Assembly: GCA_964586395.1 (NCBI GenBank)
Contig: CAZPGP010000009.1
Span: 1-41,012, forward strand
DNA: 41,012 nt
Source of the DNA: DATEFF01 sp964586395
Lineage (GTDB): Bacteria; Patescibacteriota; Saccharimonadia; Saccharimonadales; EFPC-124
Reading direction: 5' to 3'
Numbering within the stretch: the stretch's first letter is position 1; each line of letters begins with the position of its first letter. Below are positions 7,742 through 14,581 of this stretch, piece after piece. Below the pieces are notes generated by a model. It worked only from the letters and a program-made list of their open reading frames with translations, searched no databases and was not told the DNA's origin. Made by a program: the position numbers and the translations under genes.

Positions 7742-8311
7742 TACATCAAGCTACGACGTTGAACCATACGTAAAGCGCGTCGAGAAGCCCTGGGGCTACG
7801 AGCTCCATTGGGTTCGCGAGGACGCTCCGTACATCGGCAAGGTCCTGCACGTCAACGCTGGCGCTCGCCTGAGTCTGCAGGTNNNNNNNNNNNNNNNNNN
7901 NNNNNNNNNNNNNNNNNNNNNNNNNNNNNNNNNNNNNNNNNNNNNNNNNNNNNNNNNNNNNNNNNNNNNNNNNNNNNNNNNNCGTACATCGGCAAGGTCC
8001 TGCACGTCAACGCTGGCGCTCGCCTGAGTCTGCAGGTCCACGACCAGAAGCAAGAAAGCTGGTTCATTATGAATGGCAAAGCCGCGGTGATTTGGGAAAA
8101 CAGCAAGGGCGAGATGATCGAGACCGAGCTGCAGGCTGGTGTAGGCTATAGCACTAAGTTGGGCCAGAAGCACCGCCTAAAGGGTATCACCGACGCTGAT
8201 ATCTTGGAGGTTTCGACCCCAGAGGCTGGCACGACTTGGCGACTTGAGGACGACTACACCCGTCCACACGAGACCCCCGAGCAGCGTAAGAAAGAGCGCG
8301 GCGAATCTTAA
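7716..8311 (+). CDS. Cupin, mannose-6-phosphate isomerase type II family (split by artificial gap)
   Basis: Small single-domain cupin like the C-terminal half of ManC/AlgA or stand-alone type II mannose-6-P isomerases. Visible motifs are KPWGYELHW near residue 23, VNAGARLSLQVHDQKQESW (His, Gln and Glu of the metal site), then GYSTKLGQKHRLKG with the last His. As written, 100 N plus a 55-base duplicate break the frame. Removing both joins residues ...SLQV to HDQKQ... in frame and gives an intact 146-residue protein. It is the second gene of the isomerase operon and ends just before the terminator at 8329. It could alternatively be a guanylyltransferase-associated cupin domain. Confidence 0.85.
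7828..8037. repeat. Gap (7883-7982) flanked by identical 55-base ends: assembly artefact
   Basis: Bases 7828-7882 and 7983-8037 are identical and separated by exactly 100 N. This is the signature of two contigs that overlap by one k-mer but were scaffolded with a fixed gap. Collapsing it restores the cupin gene. Confidence 0.95.
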
Positions 8312-8328
8312 GCCACGATTGCAAGACA

Positions 8329-8360
8329 TCAATAGGCGCGGGAATTCCTGCGCCTATTGA
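8329..8360. terminator. Bidirectional terminator between convergent genes
   Basis: TCAATAGGCGC pairs with GCGCCTATTGA around a ten-base loop, followed by ATTT on the plus strand. The TAG stop of the minus-strand permease (8354-8356) lies inside the right arm. Confidence 0.8.
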
Positions 8361-9586
8361 ATTTGTCGCAACGCTTCGATCGGATCCTTCCGCGCTGCTT
8401 TCATCGCAGGCATGATACCGAAGACAATACCGACCGCGATTGCGACAAGCATCGACATTCCAAAGACCTGCCAGGTGATAACCGGCATAATGTGGAACAC
8501 ATTGCCTACGAGCCACGCGAGACCGTAGGCGACTGCAACACCGATGATACCGCCAACGACACTCATTACGAGCGCCTCGATAAGGAACTGGCGCAAAACC
8601 TGTGCGTTCGTAGCGCCGACGGCCTTACGAATGCCAATCTCGCGCGTTCGCTCAGTCACTGATACCAGCATAATGTTCATGATGCCGATGCCGCCGACCA
8701 ACAGTGAAATCGACGCGATTGCGGTGCTGAATTGGGTGGCAATGCGCAGAATATTGTTGGTCAATGTGAGCGCTTCCTCTGGGCGGAGGACGACGAAATC
8801 ATCTTCACCCTCGTGGTTGTCCGCAACGGTTTTCTGGACTGTACCCGCGGTTGCCTTGATATCGTTGGCCGATTCGACGCGTAGGTTGATCTGTTGGATC
8901 TGGGCGACGCCCTGGTTGAAGGCCTTACCGGCATCCATAGGAATAAACACTGAACGGTTGTAGTCATAGAGGTCGCTGAGATTGGTTGGCACGCTGTGCT
9001 TCTCGAGAATACCGATGACGGTGAACGGTTCACCGCGCAGGTACACTGTGTGGCCGATGGCCGTGTCGCTGCCGAGCATCTGGATGGCAAGATCGTTGCC
9101 CAGCACGACAGTGTTGCGCGAGGCGGTATCATCTAGGAAGTCGCCGCTGTGGACTTTGAGCCCGGCAACCCGTGCGAACTCGACGTTTGTAGCAATGATG
9201 CTGGTATTTTTGATTGGCTGTTCGTTGACGTTGTCGCGGATGCTACCAGTGATGGCCATGAGAGGGGATGCAACTTTGACGCCCTTGGCTTCCTGGACTT
9301 TCTGGAGGTCGTACTCGGTGATAGTTGACGAACCGAGCGCCGCCCAGAAGTTATAGTCGGTGAGGTTTCCGCTGCCGTCGCGCGTGCCTTGGCCGGAGCG
9401 AATCGTCAGAAGGTCATTTCCCAGCTGGCGGACTTGATCACGAATAGTCGCCTTGGCGCCTTCGCCTAGCGCCAGAACTGTCGTAATCGCCGCCACGCCG
9501 ACAACGATACCCAGAATAGTCAGCCCAGTGCGCACACGAGTTGCACGCAAAGACTTTAGGGCGATACGAACATCGATCATCAACAT
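8354..9586 (-). CDS. ABC transporter permease, MacB/FtsX type
   Basis: A 410-residue permease. It has an N-terminal membrane helix (TRVRTGLTILGIVVGVAAITTVL, near residues 15-37), a long extracytoplasmic MacB-periplasmic-core-like domain of about 220 residues, then three C-terminal helices of the FtsX domain, beginning SISLLVGGIGIMNIMLVSV and including the conserved ERTREIGIRKAVGA cytoplasmic loop. It pairs with the ATPase at 9586-10401, whose TAA overlaps this ATG (TAATG), so the two are translationally coupled. MacB-type pairs use mechanotransmission to export peptides, lipids or toxins, or to extract lipoproteins. The substrate is unknown, and there is no TolC or adaptor nearby, as expected for a single-membrane cell. 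Confidence 0.9.
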   Translation of the reverse strand: MLMIDVRIALKSLRATRVRTGLTILGIVVGVAAITTVLALGEGAKATIRDQVRQLGNDLLTIRSGQGTRDGSGNLTDYNFWAALGSSTITEYDLQKVQEAKGVKVASPLMAITGSIRDNVNEQPIKNTSIIATNVEFARVAGLKVHSGDFLDDTASRNTVVLGNDLAIQMLGSDTAIGHTVYLRGEPFTVIGILEKHSVPTNLSDLYDYNRSVFIPMDAGKAFNQGVAQIQQINLRVESANDIKATAGTVQKTVADNHEGEDDFVVLRPEEALTLTNNILRIATQFSTAIASISLLVGGIGIMNIMLVSVTERTREIGIRKAVGATNAQVLRQFLIEALVMSVVGGIIGVAVAYGLAWLVGNVFHIMPVITWQVFGMSMLVAIAVGIVFGIMPAMKAARKDPIEALRQIQ

Positions 9587-10401
9587 TATTTCTTGCCCCG
9601 CTTGGATTTCTTCTTGGCTTTGTCCTTCTCGTTTCGATCAAGCAGGCGTTCGAGCGCTTCGGCCGCCTTGCGGTAGGAGTTGAGTGGACGCTTGCTGGAT
9701 GGGTCGCGAAGCTTGATTGGTTCCTTTGTATCGCTGGCAATTTTGCCGTCGACCATCTGGATGATGCGGTCGGCGTACAGTGCAATCTCTGGGTTGTGGG
9801 TGACCATGATGATGGTGTTACCCTTTTGATGGATCTCGCTGAGCTCGCTCATGATAATTTCGCTGGATTTACTGTCGAGGTTGCCGGTTGGTTCGTCGGC
9901 CAGGATGATGGCCGGTTTGTTGACGAGTGCTCGAGCAATCGCCACGCGCTGCAGCTGGCCACCGCTGAGCTGGTAGGGCATGTAATATTCGCGTTCGTGT
10001 AGGCCGAAGGTGGTCAGTAGCTTGCTGGCTTGCTTCAGCCGACGAGTGTGGAGCATGCCTTTGTAGGTGAGCGGCAGGGCGACGTTCTCGATGACATTTA
10101 CACCGTTGAGTAGGTTGAAGTTCTGGAAAATCATACCGATGCGGTCACGGCGGTACTTCGCGCGCCGGCGCTGGCTCAGCTCGGAGACTGGTTTTTCCTC
10201 GAGATAGTATTCGCCACGAGTCGGTGCATCCAGCAGGCCGATGATATTCATGAGGCTTGTCTTGCCCGAACCGCTCGGACCCATGATGCACACGAATTCA
10301 CCCTTATCGATGCGAAGGGTGAGATTGTCGAGCGCGACGGTTGTAGCGTCGCCGATGCCAAACATTTTGCTGAGATTGTAGATTTCGATGACTGGCTTCA
10401 T
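9586..10401 (-). CDS. ABC transporter ATP-binding protein, MacB/LolD type
   Basis: The nucleotide-binding partner of the permease just downstream. Of 271 residues, the first 230 or so form the ABC domain: Walker A GPSGSGKT near residue 39, signature LSGGQLQR near 145 and Walker B IILADEPTGNLD near 163, typical of the MacB/LolD/FtsE clade. A lysine/arginine-rich tail of about 40 residues (ending KKKSKRGKK) is unusual for this clade. ATG 10401 (MKPVIEIYNLSK) is chosen because the domain begins there; a longer in-frame extension would cross the promoter, where TATAAT sits 15 bases upstream. It is the first gene of a two-gene operon divergent from 10518. Confidence 0.9.
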   Translation of the reverse strand: MKPVIEIYNLSKMFGIGDATTVALDNLTLRIDKGEFVCIMGPSGSGKTSLMNIIGLLDAPTRGEYYLEEKPVSELSQRRRAKYRRDRIGMIFQNFNLLNGVNVIENVALPLTYKGMLHTRRLKQASKLLTTFGLHEREYYMPYQLSGGQLQRVAIARALVNKPAIILADEPTGNLDSKSSEIIMSELSEIHQKGNTIIMVTHNPEIALYADRIIQMVDGKIASDTKEPIKLRDPSSKRPLNSYRKAAEALERLLDRNEKDKAKKKSKRGKK

Positions 10402-10517
10402 AAAGTGACTCTGTCTATTATAGAAGCCAAGCATAAGGAGTAATAGCCCTATTTTCACAACATTATTGACAATAGCGCCGAAGATAAGCACCACCCTGGC
10501 TGCGCTATACTCCTGGT

Positions 10518-10895
10518 ATGGAGTCCATTTCTGAGAATAATCCCGAACAAGAAATCCGCCGCGTAATAGAGGTTTTACCTTCGGTGTTGGAGTATATTGA
10601 GACCGACGAAATGGTCGAAATGAGACGCGCCCTAGTGGAATCAATGAAAGCAGGGGAGGAAACGAAGGAGCTTGCTCTGCGCTATCGGCTGCTCGCCGAG
10701 CAGTTGACTGATTACGATAGCGAAAACGCCAGTCGTCTGCGGATAGGCATGCTGGTGAGCATCGCCCTCATAAAGCGAGACGGAGGTCGGTACGATGACT
10801 ACTTAGAGGATATAGATGACGCCTTGGTTATGGCGGAGCAAGAGGGTATTGAGGACCTGGTGTTGATACTCGGTGAAGTACTCGACCGGGCGTAA
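10518..10895 (+). CDS. Hypothetical all-alpha protein, leaderless
   Basis: A 125-residue acidic protein of unknown family, rich in Glu, Leu and Arg and predicted almost wholly helical (EEIRRVIEVLPSV-like heptads, then EEQLTDYDSENASRLR and ALVMAEQEGIEDLVL). It could be a tetratricopeptide-like or coiled-coil adaptor. There is no signal peptide or membrane segment. The -10 TATACT (10506-10511) ends six bases before ATG 10518 and there is no SD, so the mRNA is probably leaderless. The tRNA-Ser promoter starts right after its stop. Confidence 0.65.
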   Translation: MESISENNPEQEIRRVIEVLPSVLEYIETDEMVEMRRALVESMKAGEETKELALRYRLLAEQLTDYDSENASRLRIGMLVSIALIKRDGGRYDDYLEDIDDALVMAEQEGIEDLVLILGEVLDRA

Positions 10896-10936
10896 CGCTA
10901 TTTTCACGACGTTTTTGCTACAATAGACCGAGATAC

Positions 10937-11026
10937 GGAGAGATGCAGGAGTGGTTTAACTGGCAGTCCTGGAAAGACTGTGTATCCGCAAGGGTACCGA
11001 GGGTTCGAATCCCTCTCTCTCCGCCA
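10937..11026 (+). tRNA. tRNA-Ser (anticodon GGA)
   Basis: The acceptor GGAGAGA pairs with TCTCTCC, and the CCA end is encoded (to 11026). The anticodon stem CAGTC/GACTG encloses the loop CTGGAAA with anticodon GGA at 10971-10973, reading UCC and UCU codons. The long class II variable arm and the T-arm GAGGG-TTCGAAT-CCCTC are present. The extended -10 TGCTACAAT lies at 10917-10924. Confidence 0.95.
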
Positions 11027-11063
11027 AGTAAATAGCACAGGCTTTAGTCTGTGCTATTTACTT
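11026..11063 (+). terminator. Terminator after tRNA-Ser
   Basis: AAGTAAATAGCACAG pairs perfectly (15 bp) with CTGTGCTATTTACTT around the loop GCTTTAGT, followed by GTTGT. It begins at the last A of the encoded CCA. Confidence 0.85.
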
Positions 11064-11119
11064 GTTGTAGCGGGCGTCTATCCCCTATATGAAATATTAA
11101 TAATTTCTTTCTCCTGCCC

Positions 11120-11158
11120 GGCGGGCGCCCTCACCACTCGGTGGGTGGGGCGTCCGCC
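11120..11158 (-). terminator. Long GC hairpin after the NUDIX-like gene
   Basis: GGCGGGCGCCC pairs with GGGCGTCCGCC with one G-U (plus-strand reading) or one A-C mismatch (minus strand), extended by CACC/GGTG. It sits 15 bases after the minus-strand stop and has no U-tract. Confidence 0.6.
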
Positions 11159-11172
11159 AGACATTCGGTCGA

Positions 11173-11766
11173 CTACAGGAGGGTGCGCGAGATGCGACCG
11201 ATGGTGACCTCCTCGTGAGTGCGGCCCCGGTCGATCTCGCTGGGGGTGACGAAGTGGATCCAGCGCCGGTCGAGCGGCACTCTGGACGCCGCCAGCAGGA
11301 TCTGCAGGGCGCGCGGGTTCATGGTGACGTCGAAGACCTCGACCAGGTAGACGGTCTCCTTCTCCGGCACGTCGCGGTGGGTTGTGCCGTCCATGCTCGT
11401 GGAGTCGCGGAACGTCTCGTTGGCGTCGGCCAGGTTGCCCAGCGTGAGCAGTTGAGTCTCCTTGACCAGTTCTTCGCGCATCTCGCGCATGGCCGAGATC
11501 TCGCGGTCGCGCCGCTTCTGGAACCACGCGGTGACCTGCTGGACCTTGGCGTCCGGCACGGTGAAGCGCAGGTCGCGCCGGCCCTCGAAGTCGGCCGCGC
11601 CCAGTCGTCTGAGGCTCCTCAGGCCCCTTTCCTTGTACTCGAACCCTCCGCCGATCGGCGTCAGGATGCGTCCATGTCCGCGCTTCAGAAGGCCACGGTT
11701 GATCAGTAGTGGGATGCGACCTCGATCGTCAACCATACGTTCGAAGCCGAGCATGCTGATTCTCAT
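11173..11766 (-). CDS. NUDIX-like protein, GC-rich singleton
   Basis: A 197-residue protein. ILTPIGGGFEYKERGL (near residue 35) resembles the glycine-rich strand leading into a NUDIX fold, and AMREMREELVKET (near 96) matches the REUxEE core of the NUDIX box. The spacing between them is much longer than in standard hydrolases, and the box's leading Gly is not obvious. This pattern recalls the SMODS-associated NUDIX-like domains of antiphage systems, but no nucleotidyltransferase neighbour is present, so that link is only a suggestion. GGAGAGG before ATG 11766 sets the start; in-frame upstream codons cross a promoter-like region (TTGCGG...TAATAAT). It ends in TAG, followed by a U-less hairpin. 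Confidence 0.6.
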   Translation of the reverse strand: MRISMLGFERMVDDRGRIPLLINRGLLKRGHGRILTPIGGGFEYKERGLRSLRRLGAADFEGRRDLRFTVPDAKVQQVTAWFQKRRDREISAMREMREELVKETQLLTLGNLADANETFRDSTSMDGTTHRDVPEKETVYLVEVFDVTMNPRALQILLAASRVPLDRRWIHFVTPSEIDRGRTHEEVTIGRISRTLL

Positions 11767-11839
11767 GATGCCTCTCCGGGTAGTCGTTTCTCGAACAGAT
11801 GTATTATTAAACAATTTTCCCCCTTCCGCAAGATGACGG

Positions 11840-11868
11840 TTGACCTCTGGCGCAACCCCTGTTATGCT
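11840..11868 (+). promoter_or_regulatory. Strong sigma70-type promoter
   Basis: TTGACC (11840-11845), exactly 17 bases, TATGCT (11863-11868). It is among the best matches in the window. It drives the small ORF at 11877 and/or a short RNA ending at 12021. Confidence 0.7.
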
Positions 11869-11876
11869 TTGCGTGT

Positions 11877-11966
11877 ATGTTACATAAGACGACCACATCC
11901 CAGGTGAACACACGAGCCCTTGTCATTGGGTCTTACTTGGTTGGTCACAAATATCTTATTAACTAG
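11877..11966 (+). CDS. Candidate leaderless 29-residue microprotein
   Basis: ATG 11877 is eight bases after the -10 box, fitting the leaderless layout seen for many genes here. The frame stays open for 29 codons (begins MLHKTTTSQVN, ends GSYLVGHKYLIN) and stops 30 bases before a U-tract terminator. The peptide is polar to mildly hydrophobic with no recognisable domain. It may be a true microprotein, a leader peptide controlling the RNHCP gene at 12051, or chance coding inside a small RNA. TAAGAC/GTCTTA can also pair within the transcript. Confidence 0.4.
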   Translation: MLHKTTTSQVNTRALVIGSYLVGHKYLIN

Positions 11967-11996
11967 AAAATAGCTTCACTCTGAACTATCCAGCGG

Positions 11997-12021
11997 ACCA
12001 GCCAAGTTAGGCTGGTTTTTT
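11997..12021 (+). terminator. Terminator or attenuator upstream of the RNHCP gene
   Basis: CCAGCC pairs with GGCTGG around AAGTTA, followed by six T. It lies between the small ORF and the RNHCP start at 12051, with no convincing promoter in between, so the downstream gene would depend on readthrough. Confidence 0.85.
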
Positions 12022-12050
12022 GACGCAGCAAGCTGCAAGGAAGTTCCCAA

Positions 12051-12518
12051 GTGAAACACCGCTATGATGATTTTAGGTATGAACAAAAACGCAAAAACAA
12101 ACCACTCTCCGCCGAACAAAAATCCGGCGGGTTCCGCTGTTCGCACTGTCGGCAGTGGGTAGTTATCAACCGCGTAATGGGCACGGCTAACCGCAACCAT
12201 TGCAATTGCTGCCTCTGGTCGCGCCATGTCGATAACGACAAAGGCGACCGCATGTCGGAATGCCGCGGCGGGATGCGACCAATCGGATTGACGCTGAAAC
12301 ATGAGGGCTTCGGCCGGGTAGGGGAGCTGATGTTGGTGCACGAATGCCAGGGCTGCGGCAAGCTGTCGATCAATAGAATTGCTCGGGACGATTACGAGGA
12401 CGAAATCTTGAACGTCTTTGAACAATCGCTACGGCTTGATCCAGCGCAGTTCGCGCGCCGCGACATCGAACTCCTCGATGAGCCCGAAGAAATCCGTCGG
12501 CAGCTCTACGGCGCGTAA
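12051..12518 (+). CDS. RNHCP domain-containing zinc-ribbon protein
   Basis: A 155-residue protein matching the RNHCP family, named for its signature. Here the signature reads RNHCNCC (residues 48-54), so the usual Pro is replaced. Other family features are the CxxC at 30-33, HVDNDKGDR near 59, CRGGMRPIGL (71-80) and a second CxxC at 99-102, together suggesting two zinc sites. The family's biochemical role is unknown; it is common in CPR bacteria and Actinobacteria. GTG 12051 is used with AAGGAAG upstream; no other start precedes the first CxxC. It has no clear promoter of its own and lies 29 bases after the terminator/attenuator. Confidence 0.8.
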   Translation: MKHRYDDFRYEQKRKNKPLSAEQKSGGFRCSHCRQWVVINRVMGTANRNHCNCCLWSRHVDNDKGDRMSECRGGMRPIGLTLKHEGFGRVGELMLVHECQGCGKLSINRIARDDYEDEILNVFEQSLRLDPAQFARRDIELLDEPEEIRRQLYGA

Positions 12519-12533
12519 GTTACAATAAGCGAT

Positions 12534-13268
12534 ATGACATCACCACTCCGCACAGCGGCAGACCTGAAGAAACTCGGTACGATCCTGTTTGTTGGCGCGC
12601 ATCCAGATGACGAATCGTTCTGCGCCGGCGGGTTCCTTGCGACAGCTATTCGCAATGGTCAGCGCGTTCTGTGTGTGACGGCGACTCGTGGCGAGGGCGG
12701 CGTGCAGGACGAGGGTAAATGGCCGGCGGCACAGCTGGCTGAGATTCGTACGCACGAGCTTGAAGCCGCACTGAAGATACTTGGGCTGAATGAACACTTC
12801 TGGTTGAACTACCATGACGGTGAGTGCGAGACGGCGCCAGAGCGCGACGCTGCGCAGGCCATTGCGAACATCATTGAGCGCTGCGGTGTCGATACGGTTA
12901 TAACCTTTGGCCCTGATGGTCTAACCGGTCACCCTGATCATCAGACTATGTCGCGCTGGACCGACGCCGCGGTTCACATCGCCACGCGACGACCGCGAGT
13001 ACTGCATATCGCCCAGGCCCGCCAGCCATACGAAAAGTATTTACGGCCCGCCGATGCCGAGCTGAACATATTTTTTATGACTCAAAAGCCACCGATCGTC
13101 GACGAAGAAGGATGTGTCGTGTACTTCGAGCTCGATCATCGTTCGGTTATCCAGAAGTACCGCGCACTCCAGGCAATGCCGTCCCAATATACGCAGTTCC
13201 TCGAGCATTTTCCGCCAGAGAAGTTTAGTCAAGCGTTCGGTACAGAAGCGTTTGTAGAAGCGAACTAA
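12534..13268 (+). CDS. PIG-L family deacetylase
   Basis: A 244-residue member of the LmbE/PIG-L superfamily of zinc-dependent de-N-acetylases acting on N-acetylglucosamine-type substrates. The zinc and catalytic motif AHPDDE is at residues 22-27 and the second zinc His is in GHPDHQTMSRW near 139. There is no signal peptide, so it is cytoplasmic. The -10 TACAAT (12521-12526) ends seven bases before ATG and no SD is present, indicating a leaderless transcript. Its stop overlaps the stop of the convergent dihydrofolate reductase gene by three to four bases. The substrate cannot be read from sequence. Confidence 0.88.
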   Translation: MTSPLRTAADLKKLGTILFVGAHPDDESFCAGGFLATAIRNGQRVLCVTATRGEGGVQDEGKWPAAQLAEIRTHELEAALKILGLNEHFWLNYHDGECETAPERDAAQAIANIIERCGVDTVITFGPDGLTGHPDHQTMSRWTDAAVHIATRRPRVLHIAQARQPYEKYLRPADAELNIFFMTQKPPIVDEEGCVVYFELDHRSVIQKYRALQAMPSQYTQFLEHFPPEKFSQAFGTEAFVEAN

Positions 13269-13777
13269 GATCGTTGAAGGATGACGACGTCTGAGGCGTG
13301 ATCGTTCTTCTCGTCCGCTTTGAAGTGCTCGCGCGAAACCTCGTACCATTCTTCTGGGCGGAGCGTCGGGAAGTATGCGTCGCCATCGACTTCAGCGTCC
13401 ACCTCGGTAAGGTAAACGCGGTCGGTGTAGGGGAGGAAGGCTTCAAAAATGTGTTCACCGCCGATGACAAAAGCGTCGTCGCCCAGCTCGTGAGCCTGAC
13501 GAAGGGCGTCTTCGGGCGAAGCCGCGGTGCGCGCATTGTCACGGGTTGGTTGGTATTCGGCATTGCGCGTGACTATCAAATACATCTTGCCTGGCATTGG
13601 CCGACCACTGCGGTCGTAATACCAAACCATTGAGTCGTATGTTTTACGCCCCAATATAACAACCTGGCCTTCGGTCAGTTGCTTTAGCATTCGCAGGTCG
13701 CGCTGCAGGCGCCATGGAATACGGTCGGCTTTGCCGATTGCGCGGTTGCGATCGATAGCGGCGACAATTGCAATCAT
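13265..13777 (-). CDS. folA: Dihydrofolate reductase
   Basis: Reduces dihydrofolate to tetrahydrofolate with NADPH. The 170-residue length is normal. Visible features are N-terminal IVAAIDRNRAIGK, the substrate loop RIPWRLQRDLRMLKQLT with the Trp of the Met20-like loop, GQVVILGRKTYDSM (NADPH binding), FVIGGEHIFEAFLPYTDRVYLTEV and the terminal strand. The active-site acidic residue is the Asp in RLQRDLRML. No thymidylate synthase gene is adjacent. The region upstream of ATG 13777 has no SD, consistent with a leaderless or very short leader. Confidence 0.93.
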   Translation of the reverse strand: MIAIVAAIDRNRAIGKADRIPWRLQRDLRMLKQLTEGQVVILGRKTYDSMVWYYDRSGRPMPGKMYLIVTRNAEYQPTRDNARTAASPEDALRQAHELGDDAFVIGGEHIFEAFLPYTDRVYLTEVDAEVDGDAYFPTLRPEEWYEVSREHFKADEKNDHASDVVILQRS

Positions 13778-13803
13778 TACTGTCAGTTTGCCACACCTGT
13801 GGC

Positions 13804-13832
13804 TTGCTCGTCCATGTCAAAACACTCATACT
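13804..13832 (+). promoter_or_regulatory. Promoter of the four-gene ABC operon
   Basis: TTGCTC (13804-13809), 17 bases, CATACT (13827-13832). ATG 13841 follows after eight bases, so the leader is only one or two bases long. Confidence 0.55.
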
Positions 13833-13840
13833 AGGAGTAC

Positions 13841-14581
13841 ATGGAAAAATCAATTGTACTCAAAGCACGAGAGGTAGTGAAAACCTACGGCAAGAAGGAG
13901 AATACCTTCGTTGCGCTCAAGGGTGTCTCGCTCGCCATCAAAGAGGGCGAGAGTGTAGCGATTATCGGCAAGTCTGGCTCGGGCAAGTCGACGCTGATGC
14001 ACATTTTGGCCGCCCTGGATCGCCCCGACAGCGGGGAACTAGAATTTAACGGCAAGGACGTCGAGACCTTCAAGGATCGCGACCTTGATAAGCTTCGCAA
14101 CCACGACTTTGGTTTTATCTTTCAGCAGTTCTTCTTGAACTACCGAGAGACAGTACTCGAGAACGTGATGCTGCCGCTCAAGATCGCCGGCGTAAGCGGT
14201 CGCGACCGCAAGAAGCGCGCAATGGAGGCCCTGGCCGAAGTTGACCTGACCAACAAGGCCAGCAACAAAGCCAGCGACCTGTCGGGCGGTCAGAAGCAGC
14301 GCGTGTGTATTGCCCGTGCGCTCGTGACCAGTCCGAAAGTAATCTTCGCCGACGAGCCAACTGGCAACCTCGACAGCGAGAACGGTCAGCGCGTCGAAGA
14401 CATGTTGTTCGACCTCAACGACAAGAAGGGCATTACGCTCATCATCGTCACGCACGACGATGACCTGGCGGCTAAATGTGACCGTCGCCTCTACATGAAA
14501 GATGGAATACTAACAGAAGGAGAAGACAATGAAGCTGCTCGACCTCGCGCGAACCGCAAACCGAAACCTGTCACGCTCTAG
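13841..14581 (+). CDS. ABC transporter ATP-binding protein, MacB/LolD type
   Basis: 246 residues with Walker A GKSGSGKST near 47, signature DLSGGQKQR near 147, and Walker B VIFADEPTGNLDSE near 168, the LolD/MacB/FtsE signature. The Q-loop FIFQQFFLNYRETV is slightly unusual. The final 53 bases overlap the permease gene in another frame, which adds a basic, Pro-rich tail. It is the first gene of a four-gene operon (13841-17235) that joins a MacB-type pair with an ABC-2-type pair. Confidence 0.92.
   Translation: MEKSIVLKAREVVKTYGKKENTFVALKGVSLAIKEGESVAIIGKSGSGKSTLMHILAALDRPDSGELEFNGKDVETFKDRDLDKLRNHDFGFIFQQFFLNYRETVLENVMLPLKIAGVSGRDRKKRAMEALAEVDLTNKASNKASDLSGGQKQRVCIARALVTSPKVIFADEPTGNLDSENGQRVEDMLFDLNDKKGITLIIVTHDDDLAAKCDRRLYMKDGILTEGEDNEAARPRANRKPKPVTL

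Noticed and set aside
7828..8037. True 55-base tandem duplication in the cupin gene
   Set aside because: The identical layout and length recur at 20559-20768 around the same 100-N filler, and collapsing either one restores a full-length family member.
10402..10644. N-terminal extension of the MacB-type ATPase with an apparent membrane helix
   Set aside because: It crosses the TATAAT promoter and overlaps the divergent gene at 10518. The ABC domain starts normally at 10401.
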